Of a DNA stretch of 64,000 nucleotides, positions 9,875-20,670 are shown one piece after another. How positions within the stretch are numbered: the first letter of the stretch is position 1; each line of letters starts with the position of its first letter. The position numbers were made by a program, and so were the translations under genes. The notes below the pieces were generated by a model. That model was not told the origin of the DNA and made no database searches. It saw only the letters and a program-made list of their open reading frames with translations. The stretch is from Prorocentrum cordatum (taxonomy: Eukaryota > Sar > Dinophyceae > Prorocentrales > Prorocentraceae), in assembly GCA_963575745.1 (NCBI GenBank), contig CAUYUJ010006546.1:399093-463092 (forward strand), given 5' to 3'.

Positions 9875-11815
9875 GCACATGGGGTCGGTTTTGGGCCCCA
9901 GTAGCTGTCCACACAAAAACGACCGCTAATCATGCTGAGGCTCGGGTGTTACTTCTGTGTTGGGAAGACGGGTGGGCGTGAGCTAGACGGCTTGCTATCT
10001 GGGCAGTGTCTTGGACCCCCTCCCTTACCGTCCCCCCGTCAGTGAGGGGAAGAAGGGGAGGGACTTGACTTGACTACGACGTTTCTTTTCCCTATTCGAC
10101 GACAGCGTCTCACACATGCCGAATGGTCGGCGGATTTGATAGCCCTGAACGCTCTTGAAGAAATCGTTGGGGATGGTCTTGGGCTGTCCTGAGGGGCTCT
10201 CGGGAGTATTTGCGCCGTCTTGGCGCGGTCATCGGGTGTCTGAGGTATTGGAGGAAAGCACATGGAGCTGCTTCTTGGAGCATTTTGAGCCCGTCTGGGG
10301 GGACAGAGACCAGGTGGCAGTTTCGAGGAAGCTCAAAGATTCTGGCATGCCGTCTGGAGTCCGTCCTTGTCTCAGAAGGACGGACAACAGCACTTATTGA
10401 AACACTTTTGTGCGGGGGGGGGGCGCTCTGAATGTCATTCGTGGCCTGCCTTGGGAGGTTGGGCTCCCTATAGGCGCCCCGAGAGCGGCCCGAAGGCGCA
10501 CGTCCGCAATGTGGCAGTATTATCCTCGCGCATTGGAGTGCACATGCGATCGAGCTTATGTCCAGGGTCTTCCTATGAGCCAGCATGGCAGGTCTCGGGC
10601 GCACCCGGTATGCGCCGGGAAGACGAACAAGGGTGGAGGAGTCCCGCGCGGTCGCCTCCTGCATAAGCGTGACACGTTTGGTTTGATCGGGAGGCGGCAA
10701 GCGCAATGTCCAGTTCGGGACGTAGCCCTTGCTCGGGGAGCCTCGCCATGTTCCGAGAGGAGCAGTGCATGCAATCATGCAAGGCCTCAGGGTCACGTTT
10801 ACCGCATTAATGCGCAGTAGCGGTCTTCGCAGATTTCGAATTGCATTGCAGTCGTCCTGGTGCAATAGAGTTGGTCATTTCATGTGTCGAGGCCGCGAGG
10901 AGCTTCATGTTTTAGATCTCGATGTAGTCGTTGGCAACATGCTCTCGGGAGTGCCGATTGAACGCTGACCGAATTGCTTTCCTGTTAACCATCGTTTGAT
11001 ATTCTCGACATTCATGCTCTCTTCGTGCGTTGTGAGTCTCCTGGAGCTCCGCGGACTCAAGCCTTCAATGTTCCAATGCCTGTGTTTGGCAGCGTTTGAC
11101 ATCATCTCAGTCGATTTTTTTCAACGGCACAGTTCCATGGTCAACATGGCTCGATACTGACCAACAATTAGGTGTAAGCGCCCGAGTCTGAGATGCATCA
11201 CGACGGACGGCTTCAGTTGCACGGTCTTGACATCTTCAGCGTTCATTCTTCCTACCTTGCACGTTTCTTGGGTTTGTCAGCCGGGGAGGTCCAGCAGAAG
11301 GCGCTCTGCCGCAGGATGTCGATCGACACATATACGAGGGACAATCTGGGCTGCAAAGCTCGCCGTGCTGGCCCAAAGCCTTGCCCGTCTGCGCCCATTT
11401 GTTTGTAGTTCCCCCCCGTTTTGTTTTTGTTTTGTTTTGTTTTTTGTGTGTGCGCGCGTGTTTGCTCGTGCGCTTCGCTGTCTTCCGACCTTATACGCCC
11501 TGTCGCCGCGCGCAGTGCCGCAACAATTTCAAACAAGTATCAGGGCGAAACATCCAGCCATATGCAGTTGTGAGTATCGTCGTTGCGGGCATCGCCTTCG
11601 GGGGTCCTCATGGGACCATGCAGCATGCGAGTGGTGTGCCGATATGGGGTGGGCCGCTATGTGGGCGCTGGGGCTCTGGTGGAAAGGTTATTGGGCCGCG
11701 AACGTGTGTGAGTGGCCGCAGTGGGAGCATCCCTCCAAGGGGCCGTGGCCAACTCCCTGGACGCCACGAAGCGCTTATTGATCGGGGGGCGCTGCGCCAG
11801 GCGCCGCTGAGGCCT
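9875..11815. other. Non-repetitive 1.9-kb region, no gene recognised
   Basis: Unique-looking sequence of mixed composition. The longest frame (minus strand, 10,110-10,865, 251 codons) has many Arg, Pro and Cys residues, no recognisable domain and no supporting splice structure. I treat it as chance. Confidence 0.4.
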
Positions 11816-11819
11816 TCGC

Positions 11820-12620
11820 GACGGGGGGGGAAGCGCATGCGAACACCGCCGATTGAAGCCTTCGGTGGAGCCCCAAGGGAGCCACAAACTGACTGGGCGG
11901 GTGGAAGCGCATGCGAACACCGCCGCCGTCGGTGGAGCTCCCTACGGGGCCACGAAGCGCTGTACGGGGTGGGGGAGCCGCATGCGAACACCGCCACTGA
12001 GGTCTTCGGTGGAGCTCTCTATGGGGCCACGAGGTGCTGTACTGGGTGGGGGGATGGTATGCGAACGCCGCCACTGAGGCTTTTTCGGTGGCGCTCCCTA
12101 TGGGGCCACGAAGCGGTGTACTAGGTGGGGGAGCAGCATGCCCCGCCGCCATTTGAGGCGTTCGGTGGAGCTCCCCATGGGGGCATGAAGCGCTGTACGG
12201 GGTGGGGGAGCCGCATGCGAACACCGCCACTGAGGCGTTCGGTGGAGCTCCTTGTGGGGCCACGGTGTGTTGTACTTGGTGGGGAAATCGCATGCGAACG
12301 CCGCCACTGAGGCCTTTTGCGGAGCTCCCTGTGGGGCCACGAAGCGCTGTACTGGGGGGGGGGAAAGAGCATGCGAACGCCGCCACTGAGGCGCACGGCG
12401 GAGCGCTCTAGGCGAAGCGTTGTACTGGGTGGGGGACAGCATGCGAACACCGCCACTGAGGCGTTCGGTGAAGTTCCCTATGGGGCCACGAAGCGCTGTA
12501 CTGGGCGGGTGGAACCGCACGCGGACACCGCCAGTGAGGCGTTCGGTGGAGCTCCTTGTGGGGCCCTGAAACGCTGTACTGGGTGCGGGACCCGCGTGCG
12601 AACCCTGCCATAGACAGTTT
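11820..12620 (+). repeat. 77-bp tandem satellite, about ten copies
   Basis: The landmark 'gcatgcgaac' recurs at about 11,835, 11,909, 11,980, 12,057, 12,213, 12,290, 12,369 and 12,439. Spacings run from 70 to 79 bp, mostly 77; one diverged copy lies near 12,136. Units read 'cgccactgaggccttcggtg', 'gagctccctatggggccacg' and 'aagcgctgtactgggtgggg'. There is no clear sequence relation to the 79-bp satellite despite the similar length. Confidence 0.92.
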
Positions 12621-12754
12621 TTCAAGCGTTTCGCTCAGTCTGCCTACCGGGAAGACGCATGCACGTAATGCGGCCGGCCTGGGCGGGAGCTGCATACACG
12701 CGTGGCCACATGTCTCTTCAGCACGCGGCCCCTCTGTAGCCAGGCATGCCGGGC

Positions 12755-12930
12755 TTCCACATGGGGCGTTCCAAAAAGGGCCTCGCCTTCGAGGGCCGAG
12801 GGAGTTGTCATCTCTTCCTCGGCGGAACGCGGCGGAAGGTCGGCGGAAGTAAAGCGAGGCCGCCTCCGCCGGCGGAAGCTGGCGGAAGCCGGCGGAAGCT
12901 CGGCGGAAGGCGGCGGAAGTAAAAGATGTG
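12755..12930 (+). repeat. GGCGGAAG repeat element, copy 1
   Basis: Starts with 'ggcgttccaaaaagggcctc' and 'gccttcgagggccgagggag', then 'ttgtcatctcttcc', then a GGCGGAAG minisatellite ending 'ggcggaagtaaaagat'. The same order occurs at 19,830-20,010, so this is a dispersed element with an embedded minisatellite. A further fragment lies at about 38,510-38,555. Confidence 0.75.
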
Positions 12931-13740
12931 CCCCCGAGAGATGAACACGTTTTTGGATTCAGGGTTCCCGAAATGGTCCACATGTACCCAGCGCGTGTCC
13001 TCCAGGCATTTCTCATACTTTTCCAGGCTTTTTCCAGCCGCTCGTGTTTCCGGCTGCCGCGCCAGCAAGGGTCCGCCCAGGCGCTTAGCAGACCATCCGT
13101 TCGCTCATCCGTCGGGGTCACGCGTCCCCCCCCCTTCCTGATCTCTTGGCTGGCAGACGTCACCTTCCCTGCCGCCCCTGCTGCTCCAGCTCGCGGTGCG
13201 TCTGGCGAGCGCTCGCTCGGCAACCGCACCCAGCACGGCAGCAAAGCGTTGCGCCAGGGCTTTTTTTTCTGCCAGGTCACGCCAGCGCTTCGCGGCTGCG
13301 CCCGCCACGCCCAAAGCGCACAGCCACCCAGGCCGCCATGCGAGAGATAGGGGCGCGGCGGCGCGGCGTCCGCGGCAAAATAGTTTAGTGGTGCAGGCTG
13401 CTGGCAGGGAGTCGCAGCCGCGGCCCATCCCTTCACGTCCTCGTGGGAGTGGGGACCAGATTTGGTGAGCCGCCTGCGCAAAGCTCTGCTGGCTTTCCTC
13501 ACGTGGGCGACGCAGCATCGGCTGGCCTCTACTGCGCCGGGTGATCGCTCCAGCGTGGAGAGCGCCCGCCTGAATGGCGAGCGTTTGTTGAGGATGTCTG
13601 GCGGAGCGCCACTCCTAGACACCAAGCGTCGCGATGCTTTCACAACGTGGACCCCCAGAGATATCGACCTCGTCCCTCGAGTCGCTTGTGACGGTCCCGG
13701 GGCTTGGTAAGGGCTCATGGAGGCCGAAAGCGGCTCACCG
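12931..13740. other. Non-repetitive stretch, no gene recognised
   Basis: GC-rich sequence with polyT and polyC runs. A long minus-strand frame (12,408-13,784) runs through this region and the adjacent 77-bp satellite without domain character. I reject it as a gene. Confidence 0.4.
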
Positions 13741-13879
13741 TTTTTACCTAACAGCGAAGACTGATAGGTTACTAGTAGGGTCAAAAGAGAGCATCATGAC
13801 GCCCCAGGGGGGTCTGGGCGCGATCCGGGGGAGGATGCCGGGGGGATGCCGGGGAACTCGCTTTAAGCAAACAGTAACG

Positions 13880-14290
13880 CACTTCGTGGTCTTCGAGTTC
13901 CCAGAACTCCATTCCTGGGCATGATTTTGAATGCCCGGAGCCAACTGTAGGCCACTTCGTTTTCTTCGTGTTCCCAGAACACCACTCCCGGGTCACATTT
14001 TGAATGCCCTGAGCCAACTGTCGTGTTCTTCGTGTTCCCAGAACACCATTCCCGGGCCACATTTTGAATGCCCGGAGCCAGCTGTAGGCCACTTCGTGTT
14101 CTTCGAGTTCCCAGAACACCATTCCGGGGACACATTTTGAATGCCCTGAGCCAACTGTAGGCCACTTCGTGTTCTTCGTGTTCCCAGAACACCACTCCCG
14201 TACCACATTTTGCTTGCCCGGAGCCAACCGTGGGCCATTTCGTGATCTTCGTGCTCCCAGAACATTAGTCCTGTGTCATATTTTTGAATG
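13880..14290 (+). repeat. 73-bp satellite within element copy 1
   Basis: The landmark 'acttcgt' recurs at 13,881, 13,954, 14,091, 14,164 and, as 'atttcgt', at 14,237. Units read 'cttcgagttcccagaac', 'ccattcccgggccacatttt' and 'gaatgcccggagccaactgt'. One unit near 14,020 is shortened. The same satellite with the same 73-bp spacing lies at about 40,035-40,380. Confidence 0.9.
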
Positions 14291-15318
14291 CCCGAGCTGA
14301 GGCAGGCTGAAGCCGAGGCAGGCTGAGGCCGAGGCAGGCTGAGGCTGAGGCTGAGGCACGCCGAGGCAGGCTGAGGCTGAGGCTGAGGCATGCTCAGGCT
14401 GAGGCAGGCTGAGGCTGAGGCTGACGCAGTCTGAGGCCGAGGCAGGCTGAGGCTGAGGCTGAGGCAGGCTGAGGCTGAGGCAGGCTGAGACTGAGGCTGA
14501 GGCAGGCTGAGGCTGAGGCTGATGCAGGCAGAGGCTGAGAGGCTGACGCTGAGGCTGAGGCAGGCTGAGGCTGAGGCTGAGGCCGAGGCAGGCTGAGGCT
14601 GAGGCTGAGGCAAGCCGAGGCAGGCTGAGGCTGAGGCTGAAGCTGAGGCAGGCTGAGGCTCATGCTGTGGCTGAGGCTGAGGCAAGCTGCGGCTGAGGCA
14701 GGCTGAGGCTGAGGCTGATGCAGGCTGAGGCACGCCGAGGCAGGCTGAGGCTGGGGCTGAGGCAGGCTGAGGCTCAGGCTGAGGCCGAGGCAGACTGAGG
14801 CTGAGGCCGAGGCGAGCCGAGGCAGGCTGAGGCTGAGGCTGAGGCTGATGCTGAGGCAGGCTGAGGCTGAGACAGGTTGAGGCTGAGGCGGAGGCAGGCT
14901 GAGGTTGAGGAAGGCTGAGGCTGAGGCAGAGGCAGGCTCAGGCCGAGACAAGCTGAGGCTGAGACTGAGGCTGAGGCTAAGGATGAGGCCGAGGCAGGCC
15001 GAAGCTGAGACAAGGTGAGGCTGAATGGGGGGGGAAGGGGGGGGGGCGGGATGAGGGGAGGCTGAGGCAGGCTGAGGCCGAGGCAGGCTGAGGCCGAGGC
15101 AGGCTGAGGCTGAGGCTGAGGCAAGCAGAGGCAGGCTGAGGCTGAGGCTGAGGCTGAGGCTGAGGCAGGCTGAAGCTGAGGCTGACGCAGGCTGAGGCCG
15201 AGGCAGGTTGAGGCTGAGGCTGAGGCAGGCTGAGGCTGAGGCCGAGGCAGGCTGAGGCTGAGGCCGAGGCAAGCTGAGGCAGGCTGAGGCTGAGGCTGAA
15301 ACTGAGGCAGGCTGAGGC
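14291..15318 (+). repeat. AGGCTG/AGGCAGGCTG minisatellite, copy 1
   Basis: About 1 kb of 6-bp AGGCTG units punctuated by GAGGCAGGCT. Minus-strand frames read as Gln-Pro, Ala-Ser and Ser-Leu repeats and are not genes. A short G-rich interruption occurs at 15,025-15,058. Confidence 0.93.
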
Positions 15319-15560
15319 ATCCGTAGGAATCCATCGGAATACTTAGGAATCCCTAGGCATCCTCAGGAATCCGTAGGCATCCTTAGGAATCCGTAGGCAT
15401 AGTTTAGCATCCTCAGGAATCCTTAATCCTTAGGAATCCCTAGGAATCCCTAGGAATTAGGATTCCAAAGGTTTCCTAAGGATTCCTATGGATTCCTAAG
15501 GATGCCCTAGGATGCCTTCGGAATCCCTAGGAATCCTTAGGATTCCTTTGCATCCTAAGG
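15312..15560. repeat. TTAGGAATCC array that reverses direction
   Basis: From about 15,312 to 15,460 the units read 'taggaatccctaggcatcct'. From about 15,463 on they read 'aggattcctaaggattccta', the reverse complement. The block can fold into a long imperfect hairpin. It is present in element copy 1 and absent from copy 2. Confidence 0.8.
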
Positions 15561-15709
15561 CCGTTGCCACTGCGACTGTCATTGCGAATGCGACTGCGAC
15601 TGCGAGAACAGCAGAATTTTACAACTGGATTCTCACCTGAATCTTAAGGGGAATGCTTCCAGATATGCTTATACACGTCGCTGTTAGGTTGCTTTGCCGG
15701 GATAATTTC

Positions 15710-15835
15710 ATCGTCGTGGTTTCAATTTCAAGCGCAAGGAGGTCTTGATTTGAACCTCTGCAGGCAAGGATCCATTACTTGGCTGAGCGTCCCGCTGGAA
15801 AAAAATCGCTTCCGCCCCTCGTCCGCTCCGCCCGC
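15710..15835. other. Short unique spacer
   Basis: Between the tail of the satellite-carrying element and the next tandem duplication. Nothing recognisable. Confidence 0.4.
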
Positions 15836-16080
15836 CGACGACGACGGCGGCGGCCTGGACATCTCTCCGGGGGCCTCCAGAAGACTCTAGAGAGGCCCCC
15901 GGGGCCCGCGGAGGATTCCAGAGATCTCCCGGAGGCCCGCCAGAAAGCGCTCAAAATGGTGACGACGGCGGCCTGGACATCATTGGGGGCCTCTGGAAGA
16001 CTCTTAGAGGCCCCCAGAGCCCGCGGAGGACTTTGGAGATCTCGCGGAGGCCCGCCAAGAAGCGCTCAAAATGGTGACGA
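15836..16080 (+). repeat. 117-bp tandem duplication
   Basis: 'cggcctggacatc' at 15,852 and 15,969, and 'gcgctcaaaatggtgacga' at 15,947 and 16,065, mark two copies of one unit rich in 'gaggcccccagagcccgcgg'. Confidence 0.8.
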
Positions 16081-16099
16081 AGAATGCCGATCCTCGGCC

Positions 16100-16330
16100 C
16101 AAATGGTGACGACGACCAGTGACGGTGACGGCCACGGCGACGAGGGCGGCGACGGCGACGGCGACGGCGACGACGATGGCAGCGGCGACGACGACGGCGG
16201 TGGCTGTGGCGACAGCGACTGTGATGATGATGGTGACAGCGGCGGCAATGGCGGACGCGGCGACGACGGTTGCCGTGGGGGCGGCAATGTCTGATGATGG
16301 TGATGATGATGTCGACGTCCCGCAGGTTGA
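16100..16330. repeat. GGCGAC/GATGGT triplet-rich block
   Basis: Imperfect GGC-GAC and GAT triplets, giving Asp/Gly or Thr/Ala frames by composition. Confidence 0.7.
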
Positions 16331-17340
16331 GTCCCCCGCGAAGCTTGCGCGCCTCCAGAAAGCTCACCAGGCCGCCGTCGCCGCGCCGTCGTTGTCGTCC
16401 TGGTCATCGTCGTCTTCGCCGTCACCGTGGACGTCAACGACATCTTCGATTCGTTCTTACCTGGAGCCTGCGCAGGGTATCTTACCCGGCGTCGTGGCCA
16501 GCATCGACGTGGGAAATTCGTTTTTTGGCGGAGGTTGGTCGGTCGTCGTCGTCGTCGGTGCCGCCGCTGTCGTCGTTGTTTTTCGGCGTCGTTGTCGTGC
16601 GTCGTCGTGGCCGATCGGTCGAGGATCGAGGTCCGAAGATCGGTCGAGGCTTTTCCTGGAGCGCGGTTCCCGGGGGCCAATCTCAGTTGGAGCCCCCCCA
16701 AATCGGCCTGCGGACGAACGCTGTCCCCGGTGGAAGGCGTCGGCGGTCGTCGCTGTCGCCGTCGACGTCGACGTGTGACGACGCCTTCGACTCAGAGGTG
16801 TTCGGGGTGCGTCTGGAGGTCCTCGCCGCCACGGCTGGATCCCCCTCGGAGTGAGCACAGGAGGTGTCTGGGGGGCTTGTCGTCGCCTGGGCAGCCGTCG
16901 TCATCGTCGTCATCGCTGCCGCCGTCGTCGCTATCGTCGTTCCTCGTCGTTGTCGGCCGTCCTCGTCGTTCGAAGATCGAGGGTCGAGAATCGACGCTTT
17001 GGTGCGTTATCGCCACGGCTGGATTCCGTTTCGAAGTTCTGGTCAGTACGCGCCCAGAGAGGCTTGGAGAGCTCTTCGTCGCCGTCGCCGTGGTCTTCGG
17101 TTCCGTCGCCGTCCGAAGACGGAGGACCGATGTTCGAGGACCACAATGTTTTGCAACGCGCTCTGCCCCTTCGAGGCCTCTGGGACCTGCGGAGGCCACG
17201 GGCCCGAGTCCATCTCGCGGCCCGTGCGCGCTCCCTGCTCGATGCGACTGCGCACGGCCTGCGCGCGGCGGTGACGGACCGCTGCCGCGCCATTGGCGGC
17301 AGGTCTTTCTTCTTTGTTGACGTCCCGTAGCGGACAGCGG
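16331..17340. repeat. GTC-rich region with diverged internal duplications
   Basis: Clusters of GTC triplets alternate with repeated phrases such as 'cgccacggctggat' (about 16,827 and 17,011), 'gtccgaagatcggtcg' and 'gttcgaagatcgagggtcga'. This suggests old tandem copies of a unit of about 200 bp. Frames are long on both strands, but I see no domain. Confidence 0.5.
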
Positions 17341-18595
17341 CCGCCCAATAGTTGCGATGGGGCCTCTGTGCTGCTGCTCCTCCACCCTTCCTCCTGAGTG
17401 TTGCCTTCTAGGCAAACCCCCCGTTTACCGAACGCAGTTGTGCAGCCCTGACCCTTCTCAGCGCTTCATGAGGTATGTTGCGTGTTTCTCTGTTCGGTTG
17501 TCGTGCCAAGCTTGGTGGGTATCGCGGGAGAAGAAGCGACCGCACGCCATCGTTCATGTCTATAGCCCACAGGTGGGGGGGGGGCACGTACATGATATAA
17601 GTGCACGTCGATGTTGTCCTATGTATGATGTATGTCAGCACTGCCGATCGACTCCAGGACATTGCAGACCTCACTGACAATTTCGGCTCCACGTGCCTGA
17701 GCAGCATTGCAGCCACACGAGTTGGGCGAGCTGGTGTAGCGGCATGGCGCAAACCCTGATGTAGATTGCATTTCGAGGTTGATTGGTCCATAGGTGCTCA
17801 GAGTAACACTTCACGGGGCTGCAGCATCTTGGGGGCTTCGCGTTTAGACAAACACGGTGGTCGAACCTTTGGTTGCCCGCTCGGCGGACCGCAGAGTGGC
17901 ACCACGAGTGCGATCTAAGCGTTATAATGTGGCTGTCGTTTGCGGTTTTCCCCACCTGTCCCCCCCCCGGCCAGAAGGGCGCTTCCAATGCGCAGTCTCC
18001 GACTTGTGATGTGTTTGCCAAGCGGACATATGGCCCCTCACCTTTTCAGGGGCGCGCTCCTCCCGTCCCTCTGACTGAAATGTCCACTACGAGCCAGGCT
18101 GCCCTCCATCGTGCGCTACAGGGTTGCGTTGTTGCAGCGACCAGCCACGCGGCTGGCTCACCTTACGCACGCGACTTTTCGTTGGCGGATTGTACCCGCT
18201 GGGGGTGTGGAAACACTTGTTCGGTGCGCGTCGTTGGTCAGTTCAATCTGAGGTTAGGTTGGACTGGAAGGTACGGAGCAATGGCGTCCGGAATCACATC
18301 ACCTGACAAAGAGGCAATCGTATCACCCACATTCTGCAGCGATACTCGGTGCACGTCATGCTCAATTTTGGTGACTTGTTTGATGTGGCGGCGGTCAACT
18401 CCTTCCAAGGCAGTGGTGCGACGCGCTATTAGGTCGGAGGGTGGGGGGGGGGGAGATCGCAGTGGAACGGAGACCCCCAACCGGGAAATCGTTTCGTTTC
18501 GTTCGTGTCGTCGTGCGTGCGGGCGAGGCGAAGCTGCGTGGGCGCGCGAGAGGAATGAACCCGCCGTTGCTGGGGCGAAGTCAAGACAGATGATT
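17341..18595. other. Non-repetitive 1.25-kb region, no gene recognised
   Basis: Mixed-composition sequence with a G run at 17,573-17,583. The 268-codon plus frame from 17,873 has no domain character and ends in simple sequence. Confidence 0.4.
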
Positions 18596-19060
18596 TCCTT
18601 CCGTCCGTCCGTCCGTCCGGCGGTGGCTCGCGGTGTCCCGCTGTGTCCCGTGGTGTCCCGTGGTGTCCGCCGTTGCTAGGGCGAAGTCACAAACACCTGA
18701 TTCTCCCCCGTCCGTCCGTCCGTCCAGCGGTCGCTCGCGGTGTCCCACGGTGTCCTGTGGTGTCCCGTGGTGTTCTTTGGTGTCCCGTTGAGTGAGATCG
18801 ATACTGAGATCGATACTGAGATCGATGTGGTGCCCCGAGGTGTCTCGTGGTGTCCCGTGGTGTTCTAAAAAGTTATAATCGATAGTGAGATCGATAGTGA
18901 GATCGACAGGTGTCCCGTGTCCCGTGGTGTCCCGTGGTGGCTTATGGTGTCCCCTGGTGTCCCGTTGAGTGAGATCGATAATGAGATCGATAGTGATATC
19001 GACAAGTTTCCCGTGGTGTCCCGTGGTGTCCCGTTAAGTGAGATCGATAGTGAGAGCGAT
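18596..19060 (+). repeat. TGTCCCGTGG minisatellite interleaved with GAGATCGATA units
   Basis: Short 'gtccgtccgtccgtcc' runs, then 10-bp 'tgtcccgtgg' units, then 12-bp 'gagatcgatagt' units. These alternate several times, so two minisatellites are amplified as one composite. Confidence 0.85.
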
Positions 19061-19825
19061 TGAGTCAGATGTTGGTTTCCCCCCTTCCCCCCCTTTCCCT
19101 AAAGCCTCCATATCACCCGAGGGGTGCTCGTATCGTTTAACACATATACGATCGACCCCAGCTGGGCGATGTGATGGTTCCGAGGTGTTCCCTGGCAACC
19201 GGTACGTACCAGTGGTCCACGTCGTCGTAAGAGTCTATTATTTCAGGAGATTGCGGTCAAAACCAATGGCGATCATGTTCCTGCCCATGCCAAGCCCGAC
19301 GCATTTTTCCATGACATCTTGAGCCTTCTCGAGGCCGTGCGGAGTCATGCTAGACTGGGTGTCATGACGTGGGCGACCAGGTAGGTTCTGACGCCCCCGC
19401 TGACGGAATGTGACAGGACACAGCACGAGCAGGACGTGAACTTATCTTTGAGCTAGGGGGTCAGCCGCGCGAGCGTGATTATCACATTCACAGATCACCT
19501 TATCTCCGGCGGCAACGTAATGAGCTTCGGTGACTTCGTAGCGGAGGTGTAGTTTCGCTGAGGAAGCTCACGCAAACGGCTTGACATCGGCCTTCTCGCG
19601 TGAGTGCAAGCAATCGGGGTGTCTTATCAGTCTTGTCCCAGGTCCGCGCGAAGGACGCGGCCGAATAAAGGGAGCTTTCGCAGGGCAGTGGCGGGTGCCC
19701 CGCGCCCTGACGATACACAACATAGCCCCCGGTGTTTCTCATAGGACGAGTCCTTTCACGCTGATGTTCCTCATGATGTCCAGGACGCCGAGGGATCCGC
19801 TTACCACCCCAAGACCCAGAGACTT
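19061..19825. other. Non-repetitive stretch, no gene recognised
   Basis: No exon-like frame, tandem structure or RNA gene seen. Confidence 0.4.
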
Positions 19826-19829
19826 CAGC

Positions 19830-20012
19830 ACATCAGGCGTTCCAACAATGACCGTGCCTTCGAGGATCGAAGGAGTTGCCATCTCTTCCGCCGCGGAAGG
19901 CGGCGGCAAGTCGGCGTAAGCAGAACGAGGCCGGCTCCGCCGGCGGAAGGGCGGCAAGAGGGAGTAGTGCGCGCAAAAGGAATGGTGGCGGAAGGTGGCG
20001 GAAGTACAAGAT
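19830..20012 (+). repeat. GGCGGAAG repeat element, copy 2
   Basis: Opens with 'ggcgttccaacaatgaccgt' and 'gccttcgaggatcgaaggag', then 'ttgccatctcttcc', then a GGCGGAAG minisatellite ending 'ggcggaagtacaagat'. It matches 12,755-12,930 through its whole length. A foldback element follows within 15 bp. Confidence 0.75.
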
Positions 20013-20019
20013 ATCTGTT

Positions 20020-20232
20020 TTCCACCACCACAACCATAAGTTGGCGGGGGGAAGGAGGACGACGAGGAGGAGGAGGAGGACGACGAGGAGGAGGAGGAGG
20101 ACGAAGAGGAGGAGGAGGACGAAGAGGAGGAGGAGGAGGAGGAGGAGGAGGAGGAGGAGGAGGAGGGAGGAGGAGGAGGACCCCCTCCCCCTCCAACTTA
20201 TGGTGGTGGTGGTGGTGGACAACAGGCCCATC
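20020..20232. repeat. Foldback element with GGA loop, copy 1
   Basis: The left arm 'ttttccaccaccacaaccat' plus 'aagttgg' is the near reverse complement of the right arm 'ccaacttatggtggtgg' plus 'tggtggacaaca'. The loop is an AGG/ACG triplet array of about 130 bp. A second copy with the same arms and loop type lies at about 35,045-35,215. Confidence 0.75.
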
Positions 20233-20429
20233 AGGGCTTCGGACATCCGCAGCATGTGACGTCGACCCGCCGTGCCTGCAGGGCGGCACCGAACGGGCCT
20301 CGTCGGAGGTGCGGGCCGTCCCTCCGGCTGCGTGTGCTCTCCCAGCAGTCAGAAAGCGCGCCCCGCCGCCCCGGCCTCTGCCGCTCGAGCTCTCCGCGGG
20401 TACTGCGGCACTGTCGTCGAAGAATGCCG

Positions 20430-20670
20430 AGGCGGGATACTCCTCCTCCTCCTCCTCATTTTCCTCCTCCTCCTCCTCCTCGTGCTGCTGCACCTCCTGC
20501 TCCGCCTCCTCCTCCCCTCCTCTCCTCCTCCTCCTCCTCCTCCTCCTCCTCCTCCTCCTCCTCCTCCTCCCCCTACTCCTGCACCTCCTCCCCCTTATCC
20601 TCCCCCTTCTCCTCCTCCTCCTTCTCCTCCGCCTCCTCCTCCACCTCCTCTTCCTCCTCCTCTTCCTCCT
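20430..20670. repeat. (CTC)n microsatellite
   Basis: About 240 bp of CTC triplets. It is the pyrimidine counterpart of the purine loop just upstream, so the two tracts could pair. Confidence 0.9.

Larger units (their letters stand above)
13746..15689 (+). mobile_element. Satellite-carrying element with 11-bp inverted ends, copy 1
   Basis: Left end 'acctaacagcg' (13,746-13,756) is the exact reverse complement of 'cgctgttaggt' (15,679-15,689). Inside, in order, are 'actgataggttactagt', about five units of a 73-bp satellite, a 1-kb AGGCTG array, a palindromic TTAGGAATCC array and a tail ('cgagaacagcagaattt', 'gaatcttaaggggaatgctt', 'ccagatatgct'). A second copy in the same orientation lies at 39,901-41,922 with the same ends, satellite order and tail. 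Homology continues about 20 bp past the right inverted end ('tgctttgccgggataattt'), so the true boundary is uncertain. No transposase is encoded. This is inferred to be a non-autonomous DNA transposon or a duplicated satellite cassette. Confidence 0.6.

Noticed and set aside
10110-10865. 251-codon minus-strand frame
   Set aside because: No domain, no splice context, composition typical of chance openness in GC-rich DNA.
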